DNA of 64,000 bases from Pseudomonadota bacterium (GTDB taxonomy: Bacteria > Pseudomonadota > Alphaproteobacteria > Rhizobiales > Pleomorphomonadaceae). Under the pieces are notes generated by a model. That model ran no database searches. It saw only the letters and a program-made list of their open reading frames with translations, and was not told the origin of the DNA. Positions 43,438 to 52,086 of the stretch are shown in pieces. The stretch covers positions 1 to 64,000 of the forward strand of contig JAEZHI010000038.1 in assembly GCA_023436885.1 (NCBI GenBank), in the 5' to 3' direction. Made by a program: the position numbers and the translations under genes. How positions within the stretch are numbered: the first letter of the stretch is position 1; the number at the start of each line of letters is the position of its first letter.

Positions 43438-44667
43438 ATGACCGAGACAGTCGAGCGAGTGGATGTTCTGGTTGCAGGCGGCGGGTATGTCGGCCTTTCC
43501 GCGGCCCTGGCGATCGCAACGTCGGTTCCCGGCGCCCGCGTGGCCTTGGTCGATCCTCGCCCCTGGCGCGACGCATCGAATGATCTTCGCGCCTTTGCCG
43601 TTGCGGCGGCGGGCCGCCGCATGCTTTCGGCTCTGGGCGTTTGGGAGAAACTGACCGACGAGGCCGAGCCGATCAGGGAGATGATCGTCACCGACTCGCG
43701 CCTCGACGATCTGATCCGTCCCGTCTTCCTGACCTTTGAGCGCCAGGAAGAAGGCGGGCCTCTCGCTCACATGCTCCCCAATGGGCCTCTGGTGGCGGTT
43801 CTCGGCGCGGCCGCCGAACAGGCAGGCGTTCGCTTTCTGACGCCGGATAGCGTCTTGGCTACCGAGCTGACGCCAACGGGCCGCCGCGTGAGCCTGGCAT
43901 CTGGCAAGATTCTTATCGCTTCGCTCGTGATAGCCGCCGATGGCGCTCGTTCGCGGCTCCGTGCCGAGGCCGGTATCGGCGTTAACTCCTGGAGCTATGG
44001 CCAATCAGGCATCGTCACGACAATTGAGCATGATCGGCCACATGAGGGGCGCGCAGAGGAACATTTCCTGCCGGCCGGCCCCTTCGCCGTACTTCCACTC
44101 AAAGGCGGGCATCGTTCGTCGCTGGTCTGGAGCGAACGAACCGACATTGCCGAGCGCCTGGTTACCGGCACCCCCTTCCTCTTCGAGGCAGAACTCGTTC
44201 GTCGCATCGGCCATCGCTTCGGAGAGCTTCGGGTCGTTGGCAAGCGACAGGCATTTCCCCTCGGCTTGACGCTCGCGCGTAGGTTCACTGCCGATCGACT
44301 GGCCCTGATCGGCGACGCCGCTCACGCTATCCATCCGATCGCCGGCCAAGGCCTCAACCTCGGTTTCAAGGACGCAGCCGCGCTAGCCGAAGTGGTCGTC
44401 ATGGCTCTCAGGGCCGGCCGCGATCCAGGCACGGTCGATGTTCTCGATGAATATCAGCGCTGGCGTGGCTTTGACACCTTGCGCATGGCCGCCGTCACTG
44501 ACGGATTGAGCAGACTGTTCTCAAACGATCTGGGACCGCTGCGCCTTGTACGTGATTTCGGCCTTGGCCTTGTCGACAGAACGCCACCGCTGAAGCGGGT
44601 CTTCGCGAATGCGGCCGCAGGCGCTCCGGGACGATCTCCTCGTCTCGTTGTCGGAGAAGCCCTCTAA
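43438..44667 (+). CDS. UbiH/UbiF/COQ6-family FAD monooxygenase
   Basis: A 409-residue flavoprotein hydroxylase of the ubiquinone-biosynthesis class. The N-terminal VLVAGGGYVGLSAALAI binds FAD, and GDAAHAIHPIAGQGLNLG is the second FAD motif. The ATG at 43438 has an AAGGAAA Shine-Dalgarno and is preferred to a start 66 nt earlier. Which ring position it hydroxylates cannot be assigned. It is divergent from glnK-amtB. Confidence 0.88.
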   Translation: MTETVERVDVLVAGGGYVGLSAALAIATSVPGARVALVDPRPWRDASNDLRAFAVAAAGRRMLSALGVWEKLTDEAEPIREMIVTDSRLDDLIRPVFLTFERQEEGGPLAHMLPNGPLVAVLGAAAEQAGVRFLTPDSVLATELTPTGRRVSLASGKILIASLVIAADGARSRLRAEAGIGVNSWSYGQSGIVTTIEHDRPHEGRAEEHFLPAGPFAVLPLKGGHRSSLVWSERTDIAERLVTGTPFLFEAELVRRIGHRFGELRVVGKRQAFPLGLTLARRFTADRLALIGDAAHAIHPIAGQGLNLGFKDAAALAEVVVMALRAGRDPGTVDVLDEYQRWRGFDTLRMAAVTDGLSRLFSNDLGPLRLVRDFGLGLVDRTPPLKRVFANAAAGAPGRSPRLVVGEAL

Positions 44668-44677
44668 ACGAGCAAGA

Positions 44678-45229
44678 TCAGCCGAAATCGATGACCGCTC
44701 GCGTCGACAAGCGAGGCAATATCTTCAGCATGTCCTTGCGGCGCAAGGCCAGACAACCAGCAGTCGGACGAAAGTCAGGCTGGGCGAGATGAAAGAAGAT
44801 GGCGCTTCCCGCCCCTCGGACGCGTGGCCGGAGGTTGAAGTCCAGTATCAACACCACATCGTAGGCATGGTCATCGCGCCACATGGCCTCGTGGCTTCTG
44901 GCATAGGGTCGGCGAACAGGACGATTGTAGTTACGGTCCAGCGGATCGTCGCACCAACCGTCGTCCCGACGAAGCGGAACGAGCGGGAAGCCGGCGAGCG
45001 GCCGCGTGCGAAAGCGATCTGGACGGTAGAAGCCGCCGACAATGCGGTATTGACCCCTTGGGCTGGCCCCGTCGCCCTCGCGCTTCATCGCCGTCAGGCC
45101 TGACCGACCTATAGCTGCGGCCAGATTCCAATTGCCGCCGACAAGCCGCCCAACGGTTGCCCGAGGCGATCTCACATGAACGTGAAACTGCGTGAGCTTC
45201 GAGCCCTTCGATTTCAACTTGCCGTGCAT
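44678..45229 (-). CDS. L,D-transpeptidase (YkuD) family protein
   Basis: A 183-residue YkuD-domain protein. The active-site region reads FFHLAQPDFRPTAGCLALRR, giving the His and catalytic Cys of the H...GC motif, preceded by GRSGLTAMKREGDGASPRGQY. It would cross-link peptidoglycan or attach lipoproteins. No clear signal peptide is seen with the ATG at 45229; longer in-frame starts up to 45370 exist, and the export route is unclear. It is convergent with the monooxygenase gene. Confidence 0.83.
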   Translation of the reverse strand: MHGKLKSKGSKLTQFHVHVRSPRATVGRLVGGNWNLAAAIGRSGLTAMKREGDGASPRGQYRIVGGFYRPDRFRTRPLAGFPLVPLRRDDGWCDDPLDRNYNRPVRRPYARSHEAMWRDDHAYDVVLILDFNLRPRVRGAGSAIFFHLAQPDFRPTAGCLALRRKDMLKILPRLSTRAVIDFG

Positions 45230-45275
45230 ATTTTCGGCCTTGCTTGACAGATGGTCGCGAAGGACCGACAGACGG

Positions 45276-45281
45276 TATAAT
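45276..45281 (+). promoter_or_regulatory. Candidate -10 box of the response-regulator gene
   Basis: An exact TATAAT at 45276-45281, about 125 bp upstream of the response-regulator ATG. The nearest good -35 (TTGACA at 45244-45249) is 26 bp away, too far for a standard promoter, so only the -10 is convincing. Confidence 0.35.
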
Positions 45282-45403
45282 TTTGTGAAGTATCCGGTCT
45301 GCCGTGATAATCTGGCAGAGATCGGATGAATCGCCAAGCTGGCACGATGCACCTCGAAGACGAGAGGCACCTTCTCTTGGCGATCATCTTAGACGGGGAT
45401 GAC

Positions 45404-46087
45404 ATGACCGCTCGTAAAATTCTGATCGTCGACGACGACCCCGACCTCCGCGAGGCGCTACTCGAACAGCTCTCCCTGTTTGACGAGTTCGAGCCAATCG
45501 AGGCGGAGACCGCGACCAAGGGTATGCAGCTTGCTCGTACCGCTCACGTCGATCTCGTGCTCATGGACGTCGGACTGCCGGATATGGACGGTCGCGAAGC
45601 GGTAAAGATCCTCAGAAAAGGTGGATTTGCCGCGCCTGTGATCATGCTGACCGGTCACGATACGGACAGCGACCAAATCCTCGGCCTTGAAGCCGGCGCC
45701 AACGACTATGTCGCCAAGCCCTTCAAGTTTGCCGTTCTTCTTGCTCGCGTACGCGCTCAGCTGCGCCAGCATGAACAGTCGGAAGAGGCTGTCTTCACGA
45801 TCGGTCCCTACACCTTCCGTCCCTCGGCCAAGCTCCTCGTCGATGCCAAGGGTGGCAAGGTCAGGCTCACCGAGAAGGAAACGTCGATCCTGAAGTTTCT
45901 CTATCGCGCCGGCGACAAGGTGATCACCCGCGACGTGTTGCTGCACGAGGTGTGGGGCTACAACGCCGGCATCACGACGCACACGCTGGAGACCCACATC
46001 TATCGTCTGCGTCAGAAGATCGAGAAGGACCCGGCCAACGCTCAGCTCCTTATTACTGAAGGTGGCGGCTACAAGCTGGTTCCCTGA
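45404..46087 (+). CDS. OmpR/PhoB-family response regulator
   Basis: A 227-residue two-component regulator. The receiver domain (about 1-118) has the acidic pocket DDDPD (Asp10-12 region), phospho-acceptor Asp55 in LMDVGLPDMDG, and Lys in VAKPF. The C-terminal winged helix (about 130-225) includes LTEKETSILKFLYRAG and ITTHTLETHIYRLRQK. The ATG at 45404 fits the family start. No histidine kinase is adjacent, so it is an orphan in this window. Hairpins at 46115-46138 follow the gene. Confidence 0.92.
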   Translation: MTARKILIVDDDPDLREALLEQLSLFDEFEPIEAETATKGMQLARTAHVDLVLMDVGLPDMDGREAVKILRKGGFAAPVIMLTGHDTDSDQILGLEAGANDYVAKPFKFAVLLARVRAQLRQHEQSEEAVFTIGPYTFRPSAKLLVDAKGGKVRLTEKETSILKFLYRAGDKVITRDVLLHEVWGYNAGITTHTLETHIYRLRQKIEKDPANAQLLITEGGGYKLVP

Positions 46088-46114
46088 CGCCCCCTAGCCT
46101 TTCGGGGTGGAAAA

Positions 46115-46138
46115 CCCAGCCTGCACCAGTGGGCTGGG
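46115..46138 (+). terminator. Hairpin after the response-regulator gene
   Basis: A 7-bp perfect stem (CCCAGCC / GGCTGGG) with a 10-nt loop, 27 bp after the stop codon. The trailing sequence has no U-run, so the termination strength is uncertain. Confidence 0.4.
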
Positions 46139-46256
46139 GATTGGGCGGTTAACCTTCTGCAAGCGGCATGATAGGGATTTTGAGGCATGCGCCGCACAAG
46201 CGACGCGTACTCTTTATGTTGTGCCGCCCTTTTGTTCCGCCCGCGCCAGGCCATCC

Positions 46257-46718
46257 ATGAGTTTAGAGTCCGATATCAAGCTGCTCGGCACGGTGTCCAT
46301 GCTCTCCGATTTCACGGAGGACAAGCTGCGCCTGCTCGCCTTTTCGGCCGAAAGCCGCGACTATCGGGATGGCCAGCGGTTGTTTTCGGCGGGCGATCGA
46401 GCCGACTGCGCCCATGTGATCTCCGCGGGAGAAGTGGCACTGATGCCTGCGGGAGACAATGAAACCGTCACCGAGGTTCTAGGCCGCGGCGCGCTTCTCG
46501 GCGGCCTCGCCCTGATCGTTGACGGCGAACGCCCCATGACGGCCGTAGCACGCGGCCGCGTGGAAACGATCCTGATCCGTCGGCCGCTTTTCCGACGCAT
46601 GTTGGACGAGTTCCCCGAGATCGCCGCCGGCCTGCACCGCCGCCTTTCGGCAAATGTCCGGGACACCACGTCCCGTCTGATGGCGGTGCGCGATCGCCTT
46701 GACCGGCTTGGAAACTGA
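46257..46718 (+). CDS. Stand-alone cyclic-nucleotide-binding (CRP-like) domain protein
   Basis: A 153-residue protein with a single cNMP-binding beta-barrel (about residues 14-115; RLFSAGDRADCAHVISAGEV and GRGALLGGLALIVDGERPMT) and a C-terminal helix. The DNA-binding helix-turn-helix of Crp/Fnr is absent. It may bind a nucleotide and act on a partner protein; no partner is evident. It lies 169 bp after the response-regulator gene and is convergent with xthA. Confidence 0.82.
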   Translation: MSLESDIKLLGTVSMLSDFTEDKLRLLAFSAESRDYRDGQRLFSAGDRADCAHVISAGEVALMPAGDNETVTEVLGRGALLGGLALIVDGERPMTAVARGRVETILIRRPLFRRMLDEFPEIAAGLHRRLSANVRDTTSRLMAVRDRLDRLGN

Positions 46719-46730
46719 CCGCCGGTTTCT

Positions 46731-47543
46731 TCAGACTGCGATCGAAACCATGACAGGCGCATGGTCGGAGGGACGGTCCCAATCACGAGCATCCTTTAGA
46801 ATCCGGAAATCGCTCAGCCGATCGGCCATATCCGGGTGTGCCCAGATGTGATCGAGGCGTCGCCCCTTGTCGGCGGCCCGCCAGTCCTTGGCGCGGTAGC
46901 TCCACCAGGAATAAAGCTTTTCCTCGGGCGGCACGAACCGCCGGGCAATATCGACGTAGCCGACTGCCGAGCGGACGGCTTCCAGCTTCTCGCACTCGAT
47001 GGGCGTATGGCTGACGATCTTGAGCAAGGCCTTGTGTGACCAGACGTCGTGTTCATACGGCGCAACGTTGAGGTCACCGACAACGACGTCAGGCAGCCCA
47101 TTCCCGGCCGTCGGCAGAAAAGCCTTCATCTCATCGAGGAAGCGCAGCTTGTGCTCGAACTTCGGATTGATGTTGACATCAGGTTCATCGCCACCCGCCG
47201 GCACATAGAAGTTATGGACGCGAAACGCCGAGTTGCCTTCGCCGACAACCGCCGAGATGTGACGCGGATCACCGACCTTTTCGCAGAACTCATGAACTTG
47301 AATGTCGCCAAGCGGCAATCTCGAGACCACGGCGACGCCGTGATAGCCGCCACGACCGCCGTTCAGCGCGACATGCTCATAACCCAGCTTGCGAAAATCA
47401 GCCGCGGGGAACTGACCGTCCTGACACTTGGTCTCCTGGAGGAAAAGCACATCGGGCTCCGCCTCGTTGAGCAACCGCTCGACGATCAGCCGGCGCATGC
47501 GAACGGAGTTGATATTCCATGTGGCGATTTTAACCTGGGGCAT
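46731..47543 (-). CDS. xthA: Exodeoxyribonuclease III
   Basis: A 270-residue AP endonuclease and 3'-5' exonuclease. Catalytic motifs are intact: NINSVRMR, LFLQETKCQD (metal Glu), YVPAGG, VVGDLNVAP, RLDHIWAHP and SDHAPV. It repairs abasic sites in DNA. The rplS terminator lies just upstream, so it has its own promoter. Confidence 0.96.
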   Translation of the reverse strand: MPQVKIATWNINSVRMRRLIVERLLNEAEPDVLFLQETKCQDGQFPAADFRKLGYEHVALNGGRGGYHGVAVVSRLPLGDIQVHEFCEKVGDPRHISAVVGEGNSAFRVHNFYVPAGGDEPDVNINPKFEHKLRFLDEMKAFLPTAGNGLPDVVVGDLNVAPYEHDVWSHKALLKIVSHTPIECEKLEAVRSAVGYVDIARRFVPPEEKLYSWWSYRAKDWRAADKGRRLDHIWAHPDMADRLSDFRILKDARDWDRPSDHAPVMVSIAV

Positions 47544-47570
47544 GGGCTTTGGGCTCTCTAGACGCGAAAA

Positions 47571-47597
47571 GGCCCGCGAGCGATAAGCACGCGGGCC
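47571..47597 (-). terminator. Terminator after rplS
   Basis: A perfect 8-bp stem (GGCCCGCG / CGCGGGCC, 11-nt loop), followed on the minus strand by TTTTCG. It lies 29 bp beyond the rplS stop and just upstream of xthA. Confidence 0.85.
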
Positions 47598-47626
47598 CGG
47601 AACGATCAGTCAGCCTTTGGCTGAGC

Positions 47627-48031
47627 TCACTTGTCGGCCTTGGCGGCGTCGTTGAGCTTACGGGCGCGGGCGTTGTTGGCCTCGAAGATACGGGCGGCCT
47701 TACCGCGCAGGTCGCGCAGGTAATAAAGCTTGGCCCGGCGCACCTTACCGCGGCGCACCACTTCGAGCGAATCGATCATCGGCGAGTAGATCGGGAAAAC
47801 GCGCTCGACGCCTTCGCCATAGGAGATCTTGCGAACGGTGAAGCTCTCGTTGACGCCGCCACCCTTGCGGGCGATGCAGACGCCTTCGTAGGCCTGCACG
47901 CGGGTGCGGGTACCTTCAGTCACCTTCACGTTGACACGAACGGTGTCGCCGGGAGAGAACTCGGGCAGCACGCGCTGAGCCTTGACAGCGGCCATCTGCT
48001 CGGCCTCGAGCTCCTGGATGATCTTGCTCAT
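47627..48031 (-). CDS. rplS: 50S ribosomal protein L19
   Basis: A 134-residue L19 with FSPGDTVRVNVKVTEG, RVQAYEGVCIARKGGG and RGKVRRAKLYYLRDLRGK. The ATG at 48031 matches the family start; the 27 in-frame codons upstream do not. It is last in the rpsP-rimM-trmD-rplS group, 166 bp behind trmD, and closes with a strong terminator. Confidence 0.97.
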   Translation of the reverse strand: MSKIIQELEAEQMAAVKAQRVLPEFSPGDTVRVNVKVTEGTRTRVQAYEGVCIARKGGGVNESFTVRKISYGEGVERVFPIYSPMIDSLEVVRRGKVRRAKLYYLRDLRGKAARIFEANNARARKLNDAAKADK

Positions 48032-48197
48032 CTTTGGATTCCTTCTTTTTCCTGAGCCGACCAGAGCGCCCAGAACATCGTCACAGCGAACGAGGGGCGA
48101 TACGTCAATCAACTATGGGCGGGGTTCCTACACGAGGCTGACAGGTTTGTCGACCACTTCCACCCAGATTCTTTGCCAAAAAGCCTGACGAAAGCCT

Positions 48198-48908
48198 TTA
48201 TTTCCGGCCTTTGCCGGCGTGATGCACAGCCCAGAGATCGGGTCGCCGCTGTCGCGTCACCCGCTCGGCGTCGGCACGGCGCCACGCATCCACCTTTCCG
48301 TGGTCTCCCGACAGCAAAACGGGCGGGATTGCCTCGTCCTCGAAAACCGGCGGGCGGGTGTATTGGGCGTGCTCGAGAAGGCCGCCCTCGAAGCTTTCGG
48401 TAAGGCCGGAGAGGTCGTTACCCATCACACCCGGCAGCAAACGGACGATCGCGTCGAGAACCACAATGGCCGCCACCTCGCCCCCGGACAGGACATAGTC
48501 ACCGATGGAGACTTCCTCCAGCCGACGATGACCGATCAGTCGCTCGTCGACACCCTCGAAACGACCGCAGACAATAACGACACCGGGTCCAGCAGCAAGT
48601 TCGCGGACTCGGGATTGCTTGAGAGGCGCGCCGCGCGGCGTCATCAGCAGGCGCGGCCTCGGATCGTCGGGCGGCGACACCGCGTCAATGGCGCGCGCAA
48701 GCACATCGGCACGCATCACCATGCCCGGGCCACCGCCGGCAGGCGTATCGTCGACGTTGCGATGACGGCCTTCGGCGAAATCCCGGATCTGAGTGGCCCT
48801 GAGCGACCAACCACCCTCAGTAAGCGCCCGACCGGCAAGGCTGGCGCCAAGCGGCCCCGGAAACATTTCCGGATAGAGGGTCAACACATCGGCGGTGAAC
48901 CCCGTCAC
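48198..48908 (-). CDS. trmD: tRNA (guanine-37 N1) methyltransferase
   Basis: A 236-residue SPOUT-class enzyme that makes m1G37 and prevents frameshifting. The SAM-binding knot shows VIVCGRFEGVDERLI and GDYVLSGGE, plus LLMTPRGAPLKQ. Overlaps rimM by 4 bp. Confidence 0.97.
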   Translation of the reverse strand: MTGFTADVLTLYPEMFPGPLGASLAGRALTEGGWSLRATQIRDFAEGRHRNVDDTPAGGGPGMVMRADVLARAIDAVSPPDDPRPRLLMTPRGAPLKQSRVRELAAGPGVVIVCGRFEGVDERLIGHRRLEEVSIGDYVLSGGEVAAIVVLDAIVRLLPGVMGNDLSGLTESFEGGLLEHAQYTRPPVFEDEAIPPVLLSGDHGKVDAWRRADAERVTRQRRPDLWAVHHAGKGRK

Positions 48909-49453
48909 GACACGTCCTCCCCTTCGGACGGCTGTCCACCTTCTTCGAGAAGGCCTTCCGGCGGATCGATGATCGCCTTGCTGCCGGCAAAATCAAGGGT
49001 CGGCACAACGGCGCGGGTGAAGGGCACGTAGACCGATCGGGCACCTGGCCGACGAACTTCGAGCAGATCATCGGCGCCGAAATTGGCCACCGCCACTATG
49101 GTGCCGACGGTCTCGCCCGTCGTTGTCTCGACGGCAAGGCCGATCAGGTCGGCATGATAGAACTCGTCTTCATCCGGCGGCGGCAGAGCCGAACGGTCGA
49201 CATGAAGCAAGGTCCGATTGAGCTTCTCGGCGGCATTGCGGTCGGTCAGCCCCTCAAAGGAGACGACCAGCATGTCATCCTTCAAATGCCGAAGCGTTTT
49301 GATCCGGAAGATGTTGCCACGGTTGTCATGGAGAGGGCCATAATCGGCAACTGCCAGGGGATCGGCGGTGTGCGCCTTGACGCGCACTTCGCCGCGCACG
49401 CCATGAGCGGCACCAATCTCAGCAATCACAACGGATTTTTGCGGCTCAGCCAC
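48905..49453 (-). CDS. rimM: Ribosome maturation factor RimM
   Basis: A 182-residue 16S rRNA processing factor with an N-terminal RimM beta-barrel (IGAAHGVRGEVRVKAHT) and a C-terminal PRC-barrel (DLIGLAVETTTGETVGTIVAV, ADDLLEVRRPG). The GTG at 49453 has GGAGA upstream and starts at the family N-terminus; longer in-frame readings run into the rpsP terminator. Coupled to trmD by overlap. Confidence 0.93.
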   Translation of the reverse strand: MAEPQKSVVIAEIGAAHGVRGEVRVKAHTADPLAVADYGPLHDNRGNIFRIKTLRHLKDDMLVVSFEGLTDRNAAEKLNRTLLHVDRSALPPPDEDEFYHADLIGLAVETTTGETVGTIVAVANFGADDLLEVRRPGARSVYVPFTRAVVPTLDFAGSKAIIDPPEGLLEEGGQPSEGEDVS

Positions 49454-49475
49454 GGCACGTCTCCAGCAACGAAAA

Positions 49476-49502
49476 GGACCGCCCCGCAGGGCGGGACGGT
49501 CC
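49476..49502 (-). terminator. Terminator between rpsP and rimM
   Basis: A stem of 11 pairs with one mismatch (GGACCG-CCCGC / GCGGG-CGGTCC), followed on the minus strand by TTTTCGTTG. It lies 25 bp after the rpsP stop and should limit read-through into rimM-trmD, consistent with ribosomal protein being needed in larger amount. Confidence 0.8.
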
Positions 49503-49526
49503 CTTATGGGTGATGTCAAACCGAAA

Positions 49527-49886
49527 TCACTCGGTCGGGGCCTCGGCAGCAGCGGCCTTCTCGGCACGCTCGGCGGCGCGCTCCTTGGCCTTGTCGCCCG
49601 GCTCGGCCTTCTTCGGGTTGCTGCGAGACGGACGGTTGGCCAGACCGGCCTTGTCGAGGAACCGCAGAACGCGATCGGTCGGCTGGGCGCCCTGATCGAG
49701 CCAGTACTTGGCACGGTCGGCATCGAGAACGACGCGGTTCTCGGCATCGTCAGCCAGCATCGGATCAAAGGTGCCGATCTTCTCGATGAAGCGGCCATCG
49801 CGCGGCGAACGGGCGTCGGCGATCACGATCGAGTAGTGCGGGCGCTTCTTGGCGCCACCACGGGCGAGACGCATCTTGAGGGACAT
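49527..49886 (-). CDS. rpsP: 30S ribosomal protein S16
   Basis: A 119-residue S16: MRLARGGAKKRPHYSIVIAD at the start, GTFDPM, and DRAKYWLDQGAQPTDRV. The C-terminal 35 residues are an Ala/Glu/Lys-rich extension beyond the core, common in alphaproteobacteria. The ATG at 49886 is chosen by the family start. It follows the chorismate mutase gene by 48 bp. Confidence 0.97.
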   Translation of the reverse strand: MSLKMRLARGGAKKRPHYSIVIADARSPRDGRFIEKIGTFDPMLADDAENRVVLDADRAKYWLDQGAQPTDRVLRFLDKAGLANRPSRSNPKKAEPGDKAKERAAERAEKAAAAEAPTE

Positions 49887-49934
49887 TGAGATTACTCCAG
49901 CTTGGTTTGTCTTGGGGTAGATGAGAGACACCGC

Positions 49935-50228
49935 CTAGCGGCGAAGTGCCTCGTGGTGCCTGATCACTTCCGTGATAATGAAGTTCAGGAATTTCTCGGC
50001 GAAATCGGGATCGAGCCTGGCATCGGAAGCCAGCGCCCTGAGCCGCTCGATCTGGACCTTTTCCCTTGAGGGATCGGCAGGCGGCAGATTGTGCTCGGCC
50101 TTGAGACGGCCGACCTTCTGCGTGCATTTGAAACGCTCGGCGAGGAGATGAACCAGCGCGGCGTCGATGTTGTCGATCGAACCGCGCAGTTCCAGAAGTT
50201 CCGCCATGACGGGATCAAGTGTGGTCAT
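49935..50228 (-). CDS. Chorismate mutase (AroQ type)
   Basis: A 97-residue all-helical chorismate mutase producing prephenate for Phe and Tyr. The family pattern is visible as ELRGSIDNIDAALVHLLAER and VGRLKAEHNLPPADPSRE, with the conserved Arg and Lys residues. It overlaps ffh by 4 bp; the insertion between ffh and rpsP is conserved in this order. Confidence 0.92.
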   Translation of the reverse strand: MTTLDPVMAELLELRGSIDNIDAALVHLLAERFKCTQKVGRLKAEHNLPPADPSREKVQIERLRALASDARLDPDFAEKFLNFIITEVIRHHEALRR

Positions 50229-51790
50229 TTCTTGGGTCCCTTCGGCAGACCGGGAAGGCCAGGCAATCCCGGTAGGCGACCGCCGGGAAGACCCGGCATG
50301 CCGGAGAGCCCGGGCGGCAGAGTGCCAGGCAGCCCTGGCGGCAAGCCACCCTTCCCGCCGAGACCGCCACCCATTCCCATGTCGCGAGCCATCTTCTCAA
50401 GCTGCGCGGGATCCATCTTCGAGGGATCTGGCAGACCGCCGCCGCCCATCATGGCGCCAAGCTTGCCGAGGCCGCCGAGCAGGCCGCCCTTCTGCTTGCC
50501 CATCGCCTTCATCATGTCGGCCATCTGCCGGTGCATCTTCAGCACCTTGTTGACGTCGGAAACGTCCGTGCCGGAACCGGCGGCAATGCGCTTGCGGCGC
50601 TTGGCATCGATGATGGCAGGCTTGACCCGCTCCTTCTTGTTCATCGACTGGATGACGGCGAGCTGACGCTTCAGGTGCCGATCGTCAAAGCCGGCGGCGG
50701 CCAGCTGGTTCTTCATCTTGCCCATGCCGGGCATAAGACCAAGAATGCCGCTCATACCACCAAGCTTCTGCATTTGTCCGAGCTGATCGGCGAGGTCGTT
50801 CATGTCGAACTCGCCCTTGCCCATCTTGGCAGCCATCCGCGCCGCTTTTTCGGCATCGAGGTTGGCAGCTGCCTTTTCCACCAGGGCGACGATATCGCCC
50901 ATGCCGAGAATACGGTCGGCGACCCGCTGCGGATGGAAATCCTCAAGAGCGTCGGCCTTTTCGCCAACACCCATAAGCTTGATCGGCTTGCCGGTGACGG
51001 CACGCATGGACAGCGCCGCGCCGCCACGGCCGTCGCCGTCGACACGCGTCAGCACGATACCGGTGATGCCGATCTGCCCGTCGAAAGCACGCGCCGTGTT
51101 GACGGCGTCCTGGCCGGTTAGCGCGTCTGCAACGAGGAGCACTTCGTGCGGCTGGGCGATACGCTTGACGTCAGCGGCCTCGCTCATCAAGGCATCGTCG
51201 ACGGTGACGCGACCGGCGGTATCGAGCAGCACCACGTCATAGCCACCAAGCTTGGCAGCTGTCAGAGCACGCGCCGCGATCTCCTGCGCCGACTGTCCTG
51301 CAACAATCGGCAGGGTGTCGATGCTATTCTGCTCGCCGAGAACCTTCAGCTGTTCCATAGCGGCCGGACGACGGGTATCCAGCGACGCCATCAGCACCTT
51401 CTTGCGCTGGCGTTCAGTAAGCCGGCGGGCAATCTTGGCAGTGGTCGTTGTCTTGCCGGAGCCCTGCAGACCGACCATCAGGATGGCAACAGGCGCCGAA
51501 GCCTCAAGATCGATCGGCTGGGCGTCCGAACCGAGCATCTCCACGAGCTGGTCGTGGACGATCTTGACCACCATCTGGCCCGGGGTCACCGACTTGACCA
51601 CCTCGACACCAACAGCGCGATTCTTCACCTTGTCGGTAAAGGACTTGACGACGTCGAGCGCCACGTCGGCCTCAAGCAGCGCCCGGCGCACCTCGCGCAT
51701 GGCTTCCGCGACATCGGCTTCCGACAGCGCACCACGGCGGGTGAGCTTGTCGAAAATGCCGGTAAGGCGATCGGAAAGGCTTTCAAACAT
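50225..51790 (-). CDS. ffh: Signal recognition particle protein Ffh
   Basis: A 521-residue SRP GTPase. The N domain and G domain (G1 GLQGSGKTTTTAKIA, then DTAGR and TRVDGDGRGG) are followed by the Met-rich M domain that holds 4.5S RNA and signal peptides (about 300-440). The C-terminal 70 residues become Gly/Pro/Leu/Met-rich with repeated LPG units, an unusual extension. It starts a unit with the chorismate mutase gene. Confidence 0.97.
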   Translation of the reverse strand: MFESLSDRLTGIFDKLTRRGALSEADVAEAMREVRRALLEADVALDVVKSFTDKVKNRAVGVEVVKSVTPGQMVVKIVHDQLVEMLGSDAQPIDLEASAPVAILMVGLQGSGKTTTTAKIARRLTERQRKKVLMASLDTRRPAAMEQLKVLGEQNSIDTLPIVAGQSAQEIAARALTAAKLGGYDVVLLDTAGRVTVDDALMSEAADVKRIAQPHEVLLVADALTGQDAVNTARAFDGQIGITGIVLTRVDGDGRGGAALSMRAVTGKPIKLMGVGEKADALEDFHPQRVADRILGMGDIVALVEKAAANLDAEKAARMAAKMGKGEFDMNDLADQLGQMQKLGGMSGILGLMPGMGKMKNQLAAAGFDDRHLKRQLAVIQSMNKKERVKPAIIDAKRRKRIAAGSGTDVSDVNKVLKMHRQMADMMKAMGKQKGGLLGGLGKLGAMMGGGGLPDPSKMDPAQLEKMARDMGMGGGLGGKGGLPPGLPGTLPPGLSGMPGLPGGRLPGLPGLPGLPKGPKK

Positions 51791-52086
51791 CGGCGGTCCT
51801 CGTCGAACGGTCTGTCGGACCGCTCATATGGCCCCGTTCGCCGCGAAACCCAAGCACCTTGCGCATCCGCGGGCGCAACGCGCTGGCGGATGTTGACCTC
51901 CGGGATCATGCCCCGGTCGGCGGCTCGGCTGTCGCAACAGGACGAGAATGGAGCGCCATTACCGGCAACATGGCATCGAGTCAAGGAAAACCGGCATTTG
52001 TTGGCGTCAATCGCTGACGGCTACATCCGCCGCTTCCGCTGCGGCTGTTGATCGGATAAGGATAATCGACAACCGAGAGACCAGCG
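51791..52086. other. Divergent intergenic region between ffh and dapF
   Basis: About 300 bp containing the divergent promoters of ffh and dapF. No convincing gene, hairpin or consensus promoter was seen. An AGAGACCAGCG stretch lies just before the dapF ATG. Confidence 0.5.

Noticed and set aside
45244..45281. Complete sigma-70 promoter (TTGACA ... TATAAT) before the response regulator
   Set aside because: The spacer is 26 bp, far from 16-18; only the -10 was kept as a low-confidence feature.
46149..46156. CtrA half-site TTAACC upstream of the cNMP-domain gene
   Set aside because: There is no second TTAA seven bases away, and isolated half-sites are expected by chance.
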